Assembly (NCBI GenBank): GCA_905233685.1
Contig: CAJOEZ010000010.1
Location: 1-64,000 of the forward strand
Direction of reading: 5' to 3'
Length of the DNA: 64,000 nucleotides
DNA from: an uncultured Bacteroidales bacterium
Lineage (GTDB): Bacteria > Bacteroidota > Bacteroidia > Bacteroidales > F082
Shown here piece by piece: positions 34,171 through 42,162 of the stretch; position 1 is the stretch's first letter; every line of letters starts with the position of its first letter. A program made the translations under genes and the position numbers. A model generated the notes under the pieces. The model saw only the letters and a program-made list of their open reading frames with translations. It searched no databases and was not told the origin of the DNA.

Positions 34171-35489
34171 ACAAAATCGGACTCATCATCAAACGCGAGT
34201 ACCTGACCCGCGTGCGCAAACGCAGCTTCCTTATCATGACCTTCCTCGGCCCCATTTTGATGGCCGCCCTTTATATTATTCCCATCATGCTCGCCCTGCA
34301 CAGCAGCAACGAGCACATGCGCATCGCCGTGGTGGACGAAAGCCACTGGTTCGAGGACCGCTTCGTTACCAGCCCAGACAATCAGGAACACACCTTCGTC
34401 ACCCTGCCCGGCCAGCCCATCGACTCGGTCAAGGAATTGGTAAAAAACGGTGTCTTCGACATGGCGCTCTATGTGCCACCTACGCAACTCAACATCCCCT
34501 CCAACGCCGTGCTTTACAGCCTAAAACAAGTGCCGATGGAGGTGGAAACCTACATCAGCGGCGTGATGCGGAAGGAAATCGAGGACCAAAAATTGATGGC
34601 TTCGGGCGTTGACCCAGAAATTGTCAGCGCGGTGAAGACCGATGTCAACCTGCAAATCATGCGCATGGACGAGAAAGGCAACGAAAAGGAAACCTTCACC
34701 AAGGTGCAGTTCGCCCTCGGCATCATCCTCGCCATGCTGATCTACATGTTCATCATTATCTTCGGCGGCCAAGTGATGCAAGGCGTGGCCGAGGAAAAGA
34801 CCAACCGCATCATCGAGGTTATCATTAGCTCCGTGAAGCCTTTCCAACTGATGATGGGAAAAATCATCGGCGTTTCGTTGGTCGCGCTCACCCAGTTTGT
34901 GATGTGGATTCTGCTGACAGGCGTGCTTTATGTCGGTTTCTCGGCCTTTATCGGCCTTAGCGGTCCGGGAATGTTGTCGTCAGGAACCGTCATGACGCAG
35001 GAAATCACCGCCACCGATGTCATGAGCAACGAAGGCGTGCAACAAATCGTGCAGATAGCCCAGTCCATCGACTTCGGCACCATCATCTTCTGCTTCATCA
35101 TTTTCTTCATCTTCGGCTATTTGCTTTATGCAACGCTTTATGCCGCCATCGGCTCGTTGGTGGATAACAACACTGATTCACAGCAATTTGCCTTGCCCAT
35201 CACCGTCCCGCTGATGGTTGCCATCATTTCCTCGTTTTACATCGTCAACAACCCCGACGGCAATCTGGCGATCTGGCTCTCGATGATACCCTTCACCTCC
35301 CCCATCTCGATGATGGTCAGGATTCCGTTCGGTGTCCCGATTTGGCAGATTGTGGTTTCCATCTTGATTTTGGCTGGCACTTTCGTCCTAATGACATGGG
35401 TTGCCGCCAAGATCTACCGCACGGGCATCTTGATGTACGGAAAAAAACTTTCTTACAAGGAAATTTTCAAGTGGTTGAAATATAAATAG
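34167..35489 (+). CDS. ABC-2 type permease (NatB-like), 440 aa
   Basis: Membrane partner of the preceding ATPase. N-terminal helix (FLIMTFLGPILMAALYIIPIM), a periplasmic domain of about 130 residues, then five to six helices from residue 185 (LALIIFGGQ-like ILAMLIYMFIIIFGGQVMQG, VMWILLTGVLYVGFSAFIGL, FCFIIFFIFGYLLYATLYAA). The pattern EEKTNRIIEVIISSVKPFQL is diagnostic of the NatB/YhaP ABC-2 permeases. Length 440 is usual. Ends 95 nt before secDF, with a -7 box in between. Confidence 0.9.
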   Translation: MNKIGLIIKREYLTRVRKRSFLIMTFLGPILMAALYIIPIMLALHSSNEHMRIAVVDESHWFEDRFVTSPDNQEHTFVTLPGQPIDSVKELVKNGVFDMALYVPPTQLNIPSNAVLYSLKQVPMEVETYISGVMRKEIEDQKLMASGVDPEIVSAVKTDVNLQIMRMDEKGNEKETFTKVQFALGIILAMLIYMFIIIFGGQVMQGVAEEKTNRIIEVIISSVKPFQLMMGKIIGVSLVALTQFVMWILLTGVLYVGFSAFIGLSGPGMLSSGTVMTQEITATDVMSNEGVQQIVQIAQSIDFGTIIFCFIIFFIFGYLLYATLYAAIGSLVDNNTDSQQFALPITVPLMVAIISSFYIVNNPDGNLAIWLSMIPFTSPISMMVRIPFGVPIWQIVVSILILAGTFVLMTWVAAKIYRTGILMYGKKLSYKEIFKWLKYK

Positions 35490-35499
35490 AAATATTTCG

Positions 35500-35507
35500 T
35501 ATTTTTG
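35500..35507 (+). promoter_or_regulatory. -7 box TATTTTTG for secDF
   Basis: Exact box with TTG at 35475-35477; 76 nt before the secDF start. Confidence 0.62.
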
Positions 35508-35583
35508 CAGGCTCAAATGAGCAAATTATACCCAATTGAAACAATTAACAAATTAAAAGTCAAATAATTAAATCAGTTTTACA

Positions 35584-38500
35584 ATGCAAAACAAAGGAGC
35601 AATTAAAGCGTTGGCCATTATTTTCGGTCTGATCTTCCTTTATCAGCTCTCCTTCACCATCGTGACCAAGAGAGTGGAAAAGAAAGCCGTCAAGTATGCC
35701 GAAGCGGAAGCCAACAAACTTGCGAACGGAGACGAGTCACAGTACAATCTCATCAAGAACCAGAAAGAGACCTACTACCTTGACTCCGTCAGTAATGTGA
35801 ACGTGTACAACCTGTTGGTGAAGAAGTACACCTATCGTGACGCAAAAGAAAGAGAAATCAACTTGGGTCTGGACTTAAAGGGCGGTATGAACGTCACCCT
35901 TGAAGTCTCCGTGAAAGACATCGTCAATGCCTTGGCGGGCCATTCACAGGATCCCACTTTCGTTCAAGCCATGGAATTGGCCACCGAGCGGCAAGAGAAG
36001 AGCGAAGGCGACTTCGTGACCTTGTTCGGTGAGGCTTTCGAAGAAGTGGACCCCAACGCCAGACTTGCTTCCATTTTCTTGTATGAGTTCAAGGATAAGG
36101 GCATCACCGTCAACTCCAGCAACAATGACGTGCTGAAGGTGTTGAGGAGCGAATGCGATGGCGCCATCAACCGTTCCTACCAAATCCTGAGAACCCGTAT
36201 CGACCGTTTCGGCGTGGCACAGCCCAACATCCAGAAGTTGGAAAACTCGGGCCGCATTCTCGTCGAACTGCCCGGCATCAAGGACCCGAAGCGTGTGCGT
36301 AAACTCCTCCAGGGTACGGCACAACTTGAATTCTGGGAGACCTACAACTTCTCCGAGATTCAGCAGTATTTCGCCGAAGCTAATGCCAAGCTGGCTGAGA
36401 CCAGAAAGGCCAAGAACGACTTGGAAAGCACCGAAACCCCTGCCGAGACTGAAGTCGTTGAAAACGAGCAAGAAGCCACTCCAGCAGCTGAAGGCGAAGT
36501 AGCTGAAGCACCTATTGCCGACAGCATCGAGGAAACCAGCTTGGAAGAACAGCTCGCCCAAAACACCGAGGAAGAAAACCTCACGGAAGAGGATCAATTG
36601 AACCAATTCCAGGAAAACAACCCGCTGTTCACCTACCTCCAACCTTCCTATTATCAGAACGAGGCTGGTCAGGTGGTAGCTGGCGAGACCGCCCGCGTGG
36701 GTATCGCCCAAGTGAAGGACACCGCCGTCATCAACCAAATGCTGGCAGAGATGAAGAGCATCTTCCCGCGCAACCTGAAGTTCGCTTGGACGGTGAAACC
36801 TGAAATTACCCAAGGCGAAATGCAGTTCCTCGAACTCGTGGCCCTGAAGATGTCACGTGACAACAAGTGCGCCCTCGGCGGCGAAGTCATCACCGACGCC
36901 CGCCAAGACTACGGCCAAGGCAACCAAGTGGAAGTCACCATCCAAATGAACTCGGAAGGTGCCAAGGCTTGGAAACGCCTCACCGGCGAGAACATCGGCA
37001 AGCAGATTGCCATCGTCCTTGACGATTATGTTTACAGCTATCCCGTCGTGAACCAAGAAATCAGCGGCGGTCGTTCGCAGATTTCTGGTGGCGGCATGAC
37101 CATCGAGGAAGCCCAAGACTTGGCCAACATCCTGAAGGCCGGTAAGCTGCCCGCTCCTGCAAGAATCCTTGAAGAGCAGGTCGTTGGTCCTTCACTCGGT
37201 AAAGAAGCCGTTCAAAAAGGTATGTGGTCGATGGTGTTCGCCTTCATCCTCGTGCTGGTTTACATGGTGTTCTTCTACAAGAAAGCCGGTCTCGTGGCCG
37301 ATATCGCCCTGTTGGTCAACGTGTTCTTCCTGTTCGGTGTGCTGGCCTGCCTCGGCTCCGTGCTGACTTTGCCTGGTATCGCTGGTATCGTGTTGACCTT
37401 AGGTATGGCCGTCGACTCGAACGTGATCATCTTCGAGCGTATCAAGGAAGAGCTGAAATCTGGCAAGGGCATCAAGCTCGCCATCGAATCTGGTTACAAG
37501 AACGCTTACTCCGCCATCATCGACGGTAACGTCACCACCTTGATTACGGGTATCATCCTGATTATCTTGGGTACGGGTCCTGTCCACAGCTTCGCCGTCA
37601 CCCTCTGCATCGGTATCTTGACTTCTTTGTTCACCTCCATCTTCATCTCGCGCCTGATTTTCGAGCGCATGTTGGACAAGGAAAAAGAAATCAGCTTCTC
37701 CACTCAGTGGACGCGCAACTTCCTGCAAGACAAGCATTACGACTTCATCGGCATCCGCAAGACCTCTTTCATCATCTGCATCTGCTTCCTCGTGGTCAGT
37801 TTGGGTTCGCTCGGCATCCGCCGCTTGAACCTCGGTATTGACTTCACTGGTGGTCGCAACTACGTCGTCCAATTCGACGACCCGAGCATGAAGGTGGAGC
37901 AAGTCCGCGATGCCTTGACGGGCCTCAACATCGACAAGAACGCCATCCACAGCGCCTTGGAAATGAGAGCCGACCAAGAGGTGGAAGACTGGTCAACGCC
38001 TGAAGTGAAGACTTACGGTACCAACGGTCAAGTGAAGATCACGACCAAGTTCTTGATCAAGAACGACAATCCCGCCGTTGACTCCGTCATCCAAGTCATC
38101 CTCTATGATGGTCTGAAAGGCCTCTACGGCAAAGATTTGACGATGGATCAGTTCTCGTCCGAAGACGAAACCGTGGGCATCCTGAGTACGCAAAAGGTGG
38201 GTGCCACCATCGCCAGCGACGTGACCCGCAAGTCCATCATCGCCGTCATCGTGGCTTTGGCCTTGATGTTCGTCTACATCGCCATCCGATTCAAGAAGTG
38301 GCAATATGGTGTGGCCTCTCTGATGGCATTGGCTCAAGACACCATCGTCGTGTTGGGTATGTACTCGCTATTCTACAACGTGTTGCCCTTCACCATGGAG
38401 GTTGACCAAAGCTTCATCGCCGCCGTGCTGACCGTCATCGGTTACTCCATCAACGCTACGGTGGTTATCTTCGACCGTATCCGTGAAAACGTCAACTTGC

Positions 38501-38775
38501 ACCCGAAGGCCTCCTGGAAGGAGAACATGGTCAATGCCGTCAACAGCACCTTGACCCGTTCGTTCAACACCTCTGGTTCGACCTTGGTCGTGTTGCTCGC
38601 CATCTTCATCTTCGGTGGTGACACCATCCGCGGCTTCATCTTCGCCCTGTTGGTTGGTGTGCTGGCCGGTACGTTCTCGTCCGTGTTCCTGTCCTCGCCG
38701 TTCGCCTATATGCTGATGAAGGGTGACAAGAAAGACAAGGAAATCGCCGAAGAAAGCACCTCGAAGAAAAAATGA
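35584..38775 (+). CDS. secDF: Protein translocase SecDF fusion, 1063 aa
   Basis: Uses the proton motive force to pull exported proteins out of SecYEG. The SecD half (residues 1-715) has TM1 near 10-27, LGLDLKGGMNVTLEV (D1/D4 motif), P1 domain, and TM2-6 (VLTLGMAVDSNVIIFERIKE). The SecF half from about 720 has FIICICFLVVSLGSLGI, GIDFTGGRNYVVQF and VIGYSINATVVIFDRIRENV. A Glu/Ala-rich insertion at about 282-340 (TPAETEVVENEQEATPAAEG) interrupts P1 and is a Bacteroidota feature. A clear terminator follows. In this organism it serves a large exported proteome, including T9SS substrates. Confidence 0.96.
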   Translation: MQNKGAIKALAIIFGLIFLYQLSFTIVTKRVEKKAVKYAEAEANKLANGDESQYNLIKNQKETYYLDSVSNVNVYNLLVKKYTYRDAKEREINLGLDLKGGMNVTLEVSVKDIVNALAGHSQDPTFVQAMELATERQEKSEGDFVTLFGEAFEEVDPNARLASIFLYEFKDKGITVNSSNNDVLKVLRSECDGAINRSYQILRTRIDRFGVAQPNIQKLENSGRILVELPGIKDPKRVRKLLQGTAQLEFWETYNFSEIQQYFAEANAKLAETRKAKNDLESTETPAETEVVENEQEATPAAEGEVAEAPIADSIEETSLEEQLAQNTEEENLTEEDQLNQFQENNPLFTYLQPSYYQNEAGQVVAGETARVGIAQVKDTAVINQMLAEMKSIFPRNLKFAWTVKPEITQGEMQFLELVALKMSRDNKCALGGEVITDARQDYGQGNQVEVTIQMNSEGAKAWKRLTGENIGKQIAIVLDDYVYSYPVVNQEISGGRSQISGGGMTIEEAQDLANILKAGKLPAPARILEEQVVGPSLGKEAVQKGMWSMVFAFILVLVYMVFFYKKAGLVADIALLVNVFFLFGVLACLGSVLTLPGIAGIVLTLGMAVDSNVIIFERIKEELKSGKGIKLAIESGYKNAYSAIIDGNVTTLITGIILIILGTGPVHSFAVTLCIGILTSLFTSIFISRLIFERMLDKEKEISFSTQWTRNFLQDKHYDFIGIRKTSFIICICFLVVSLGSLGIRRLNLGIDFTGGRNYVVQFDDPSMKVEQVRDALTGLNIDKNAIHSALEMRADQEVEDWSTPEVKTYGTNGQVKITTKFLIKNDNPAVDSVIQVILYDGLKGLYGKDLTMDQFSSEDETVGILSTQKVGATIASDVTRKSIIAVIVALALMFVYIAIRFKKWQYGVASLMALAQDTIVVLGMYSLFYNVLPFTMEVDQSFIAAVLTVIGYSINATVVIFDRIRENVNLHPKASWKENMVNAVNSTLTRSFNTSGSTLVVLLAIFIFGGDTIRGFIFALLVGVLAGTFSSVFLSSPFAYMLMKGDKKDKEIAEESTSKKK

Positions 38776-38814
38776 TTGAACAATCATAATTAACCTTCTA
38801 AACTGCTTGCAAAA

Positions 38815-38842
38815 ATCCCGCTGGAAACGGCGGGATTTTTTT
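38815..38842 (+). terminator. Terminator after secDF
   Basis: ATCCCGC/GCGGGAT stem (7 bp, 8-nt loop) with T7. Similar ATCCCG-type terminators follow at 41577 and 42045. Confidence 0.85.
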
Positions 38843-38859
38843 GTTTTCGTTTTTTTGAA

Positions 38860-38867
38860 TATCTTTG
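38860..38867 (+). promoter_or_regulatory. -7 box TATCTTTG for the C10 protease
   Basis: Exact box directly after the secDF terminator; leader of about 65 nt. Confidence 0.62.
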
Positions 38868-38938
38868 CATCATACAAAACCGAATAAAACCACGGAGATA
38901 AAAATGCAAAATATTAACAATCAATAAATTAAACAAAT

Positions 38939-41551
38939 ATGAAAAGAATTGTTACATTAACTTTGCTTTTGGTCGCGAGCCTGTCCTTGCTAAGCAATCC
39001 CATCGATGAGGCGACAGCGAAACAATTAGCTGAGAATTTCTGGAAAGAGAACCATATCATGGGCGTCAGGAACGGCATCGTGTTCATGGACAAAACGAGC
39101 GAAGCCCAGTTTGTCAACGTGGCCCCGCAACACGGCTATTCAGATTTCTTCATCTTCAACAACACCTCTGGCCCTGGCTATGTCATCATCGCCGCCGACG
39201 ACTGCGTAGTGCCCATCTTAGGTTATTCCTACGTGAACAACTTCGACACGGAGACCCTTCCGCCTAACTTGAAGGAATGGTTAAACGACTACGCCGAGCA
39301 AATCGAGACAGCGGTGACGATGAGAGCCTCCGCTACGGCCGAAATCCGCGCCGAATGGGACTGCCTGCGTCAAGGCAAGCCTTTGCCCATCAAGTCGGAA
39401 AAAGCGGTAACGCCCTTGATTTCAACCACATGGGACCAAAGCCCGTATTACAACGCCCTTTGCCCCTACGACAACAGCGCCCACGAAAGAACGTTGACCG
39501 GTTGCGTGGCCACTGCCTTAGGTCAGGTACTGAAATACTGGTCCTATCCCGAACACGGATACGGCTCCCATTCCTACGTGCCCAACTCTCATCCCGAATA
39601 CGGCTCGCTCTATGTCGACTTCAGCTCCGTCAACTACCAATGGTCGTCCATGCCCAACAACGTGACCAGCAACAATAACGCCGTGGCCACCTTGCTGTAT
39701 CACTGCGGCGTTAGCGTCAACATGGACTACGGCATCAGCGGCAGCCCCGACTATGGCAGCTCGGCCTACACTGCCGACAACGGGACTAACCGTCCAAGTG
39801 CCGAGACCGCATTGAAGACCTATTTCAACTACAAAAGCACCCTGCACAGCGTATCGAAATCCGATTACTCTGACAGCCAATGGATTAACCTTCTTAAAAA
39901 CGAGTTGGACCATTCGCGGCCCATGCTTTATCGAGGCTCCGGTAACCAAGGAGGCCATTCCTTCATTTGCGACGGTTACAACAACAACGACTATTTCCAC
40001 TTCAATTGGGGCTGGAGCGGCCATTACAACGACTATTTCTACATCAACAACCTGAACCCCACCTCATTCAACTTCTCGTCGGGCCAGCAAGCCGTCATCG
40101 GCATCGAGCCTAACGGCAGTGGCGGCGGCGGAGGTGGCGGCGGAGGTGGCAGCTCCGAAGACTTCGACCTCGTGTACCACAACAACTTGTCTATGGATAA
40201 CACCGAATACTGGTTTTACGACCCCTTCTCCGTTTATGCGGAAGTGCTGAATTCGGGCAGCGGCAACTTCAGCGGTTACATCGGCGCAGGCGTGTTCAGG
40301 AAGAACGAGAACGGAGAATACCGCTTCTTGGACGTGATGTCCTATTGGGACAAGACCTCCAATCCTTTGCAACCCAATTATTATGTATACGGCAATTTGG
40401 AATGTGAGGCCGGTCCACCGTATAACCCTGGCTCATACGGTATTGCCATGGTCTACAGCATGGATGGCGACCTCTGGAACTTTATCGACGACGGCAACTA
40501 TAACGATGTTTTCTTCGACATCGTCTACGCCACCGACATCGAGACCTTTTCCAACTTCACCATCACGACGGGCGACTACCTGTATTACAGCGAGACGGCC
40601 ACGGTGAATGTCGACATTTGGAACTCGGGCAATTCGACCTTCTACGGTAAGTTCCGCGTCAATCTGTCCAACGCCGACGGCTCGTGGGCGCAGAACATCC
40701 AAGTCTTGAACTGCTCCAACGGTCTGCAGGCTAACTACCACTACACCAACGGTGTCGACTTCACGGGCGAAATCACTGTAGAGCCGGGAACCTATTACTT
40801 GGAATTGGCTTACCAAGAATCAGGCTCGTCAAACTGGTATTACGCCGGCGCATCAGAATACCAAAATCCTGTGGTTGTCGAAGTGGTGGCGCCCACGGTG
40901 ACGCCCGACTCATACGAAGCCAACAACACGGTCAGCACCGCCTATCGCATTCCCTTCAACCTTCCAGGGACTTCGACCTTGGCTAACACAGCAGGCTCCA
41001 ACCTGCACAACAGCACCGATGTCGACTATTACAAGCTAGAGTTCAATCCGGGCATGAATTACATCGTCACCGCCCGCCTCTATGACTCCTACAACAATGG
41101 CGGCAGCGGCACTTATTATACGGTGGATGCCAAGTTTGCATACTCCACCGACGGGACAAACTGGTCGGAGTTTTACGATGACGAGATGCCTTCGAGCATC
41201 ACGGTTTCAGGCGGAAGCACGCTGTATTTCCAAGTCCTGCCTTATTTTGAAGGAAAAACCGGCACCTACCTGCTCAGCTTTAACATCGCCTCTGGTACCG
41301 GCCTCGATGAAGATGACGAAGCCTGTTTCAGCATCTATCCGAACCCCGTCAAGGACATGGTCAACGTCAACTGCAAAGGCATGGAAGAAATCAGGCTCTT
41401 CAACGCCATCGGCCAGATGACGAGAAGCGTCAGCACCAACGGCACCGACCTCCTCCAAATCAACATGGCCGGGCTGCCTTGCGGCGTTTATCTGCTCCAG
41501 GCCGTCAGCCAAGACGGAATCTTGACCAAACGCATCGTGAAGGCCGAATGA
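38939..41551 (+). CDS. C10 (streptopain-like) cysteine protease with T9SS sorting domain, 870 aa
   Basis: Secreted papain-like protease of the SpeB/interpain group. Signal peptide 1-18, propeptide of Spi type (about 20-155), mature enzyme 160-385 with catalytic Cys189 in TLTGCVATALGQVLKYW, His340 in QGGHSFICDGY, and the NWGWSGHYNDYF segment. A linker of ten Gly follows (about 395-405), then two or more β-sandwich regions including a DVDYYKLEF-type bacterial pre-peptidase C-terminal domain, and a C-terminal T9SS type A signal (CFSIYPNPVKDMVNVNC ... GVYLLQAVSQDGILTKRIV). It should be exported by Sec, then by the T9SS, and processed by activation of the zymogen. Likely a surface or secreted nutrient or virulence protease. 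Confidence 0.92.
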   Translation: MKRIVTLTLLLVASLSLLSNPIDEATAKQLAENFWKENHIMGVRNGIVFMDKTSEAQFVNVAPQHGYSDFFIFNNTSGPGYVIIAADDCVVPILGYSYVNNFDTETLPPNLKEWLNDYAEQIETAVTMRASATAEIRAEWDCLRQGKPLPIKSEKAVTPLISTTWDQSPYYNALCPYDNSAHERTLTGCVATALGQVLKYWSYPEHGYGSHSYVPNSHPEYGSLYVDFSSVNYQWSSMPNNVTSNNNAVATLLYHCGVSVNMDYGISGSPDYGSSAYTADNGTNRPSAETALKTYFNYKSTLHSVSKSDYSDSQWINLLKNELDHSRPMLYRGSGNQGGHSFICDGYNNNDYFHFNWGWSGHYNDYFYINNLNPTSFNFSSGQQAVIGIEPNGSGGGGGGGGGGSSEDFDLVYHNNLSMDNTEYWFYDPFSVYAEVLNSGSGNFSGYIGAGVFRKNENGEYRFLDVMSYWDKTSNPLQPNYYVYGNLECEAGPPYNPGSYGIAMVYSMDGDLWNFIDDGNYNDVFFDIVYATDIETFSNFTITTGDYLYYSETATVNVDIWNSGNSTFYGKFRVNLSNADGSWAQNIQVLNCSNGLQANYHYTNGVDFTGEITVEPGTYYLELAYQESGSSNWYYAGASEYQNPVVVEVVAPTVTPDSYEANNTVSTAYRIPFNLPGTSTLANTAGSNLHNSTDVDYYKLEFNPGMNYIVTARLYDSYNNGGSGTYYTVDAKFAYSTDGTNWSEFYDDEMPSSITVSGGSTLYFQVLPYFEGKTGTYLLSFNIASGTGLDEDDEACFSIYPNPVKDMVNVNCKGMEEIRLFNAIGQMTRSVSTNGTDLLQINMAGLPCGVYLLQAVSQDGILTKRIVKAE

Positions 41552-41576
41552 CAGTTTTCGCAAAAAGGTCACATCA

Positions 41577-41604
41577 ATCCCGTCAGCAATGGCGGGATTT
41601 TTTT
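41577..41604 (+). terminator. Terminator after the C10 protease gene
   Basis: ATCCCGTC-AGCAAT-GGCGGGAT, 8-bp stem, then T7. Confidence 0.85.
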
Positions 41605-41635
41605 GTTTTTTCTTTTGTTTTTTCAGAATTATTCG

Positions 41636-41643
41636 TATTTTTG
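41636..41643 (+). promoter_or_regulatory. -7 box TATTTTTG for the 89-aa exported protein
   Basis: Exact box, 69 nt before ATG 41713. Confidence 0.6.
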
Positions 41644-41712
41644 CGGCTTCAATAAAGAATGTTGCATACAAACAAACACACTTACCATTGAAAAACTAAA
41701 CGTTTTGATACA

Positions 41713-41982
41713 ATGAAAAAACTAACCTTAACCCTCGCCATCGTCCTCAGCATGACCCTCACGGGTATGGCACAACTGCAAGGCGGCGGCCTTTTTGAAC
41801 GCGGCGCTATCCTCGATGAAACCTATAACGACTACAACTACCGCGATGGCAGCCTGATTCTCCCCAGCGGCCACGGCAGCAACGACGACGCCGATGCTCC
41901 TTTAGGCAGTGGCCTGCTGGTGCTGACAGCCCTCGGCGCAGGGTATGCAATCAAACGCAGACGCAATTCGCCAAACAAATAA
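41713..41982 (+). CDS. Small exported protein with C-terminal PxGSG-helix-RRR tail, 89 aa
   Basis: Signal peptide MKKLTLTLAIVLSMTLTGMAQ, a short acidic or aromatic core (DETYNDYNYRDGSLILPSG), and a C-terminus APLGSGLLVLTALGAGYAIK followed by RRRNSPNK. The P-x-G-S-G + hydrophobic helix + Arg/Lys cluster matches the end of the protein at 30240-30635 though the rest differs, pointing to a common sorting or anchoring mechanism. It has its own promoter and a perfect terminator, so it is a stand-alone unit between a T9SS protease and a PorE-like protein. Role unknown. Confidence 0.75.
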   Translation: MKKLTLTLAIVLSMTLTGMAQLQGGGLFERGAILDETYNDYNYRDGSLILPSGHGSNDDADAPLGSGLLVLTALGAGYAIKRRRNSPNK

Positions 41983-42044
41983 TGCCGAAAAAAGTGAACA
42001 TGCGGGGAAACCTGTGTGTCCGTCCTTATAGCAAAAACACAAAG

Positions 42045-42068
42045 AATCCCGCCATGGCGGGATTTTTT
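42045..42068 (+). terminator. Terminator after the 89-aa gene
   Basis: AATCCCGCC-AT-GGCGGGATT perfect palindrome, then T run. Confidence 0.83.
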
Positions 42069-42103
42069 ATTTCCAAACACCGCTCCGTTTCACGGAATTA
42101 TTG

Positions 42104-42111
42104 TACCTTTG
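42104..42111 (+). promoter_or_regulatory. -7 box TACCTTTG for the PorE-like gene
   Basis: Exact box, 51 nt before ATG 42163. Confidence 0.6.
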
Positions 42112-42162
42112 TCCGATAATAAAAACACGGTTTCCGCGTTTGCAAAAAGAGAATTTACGTTT

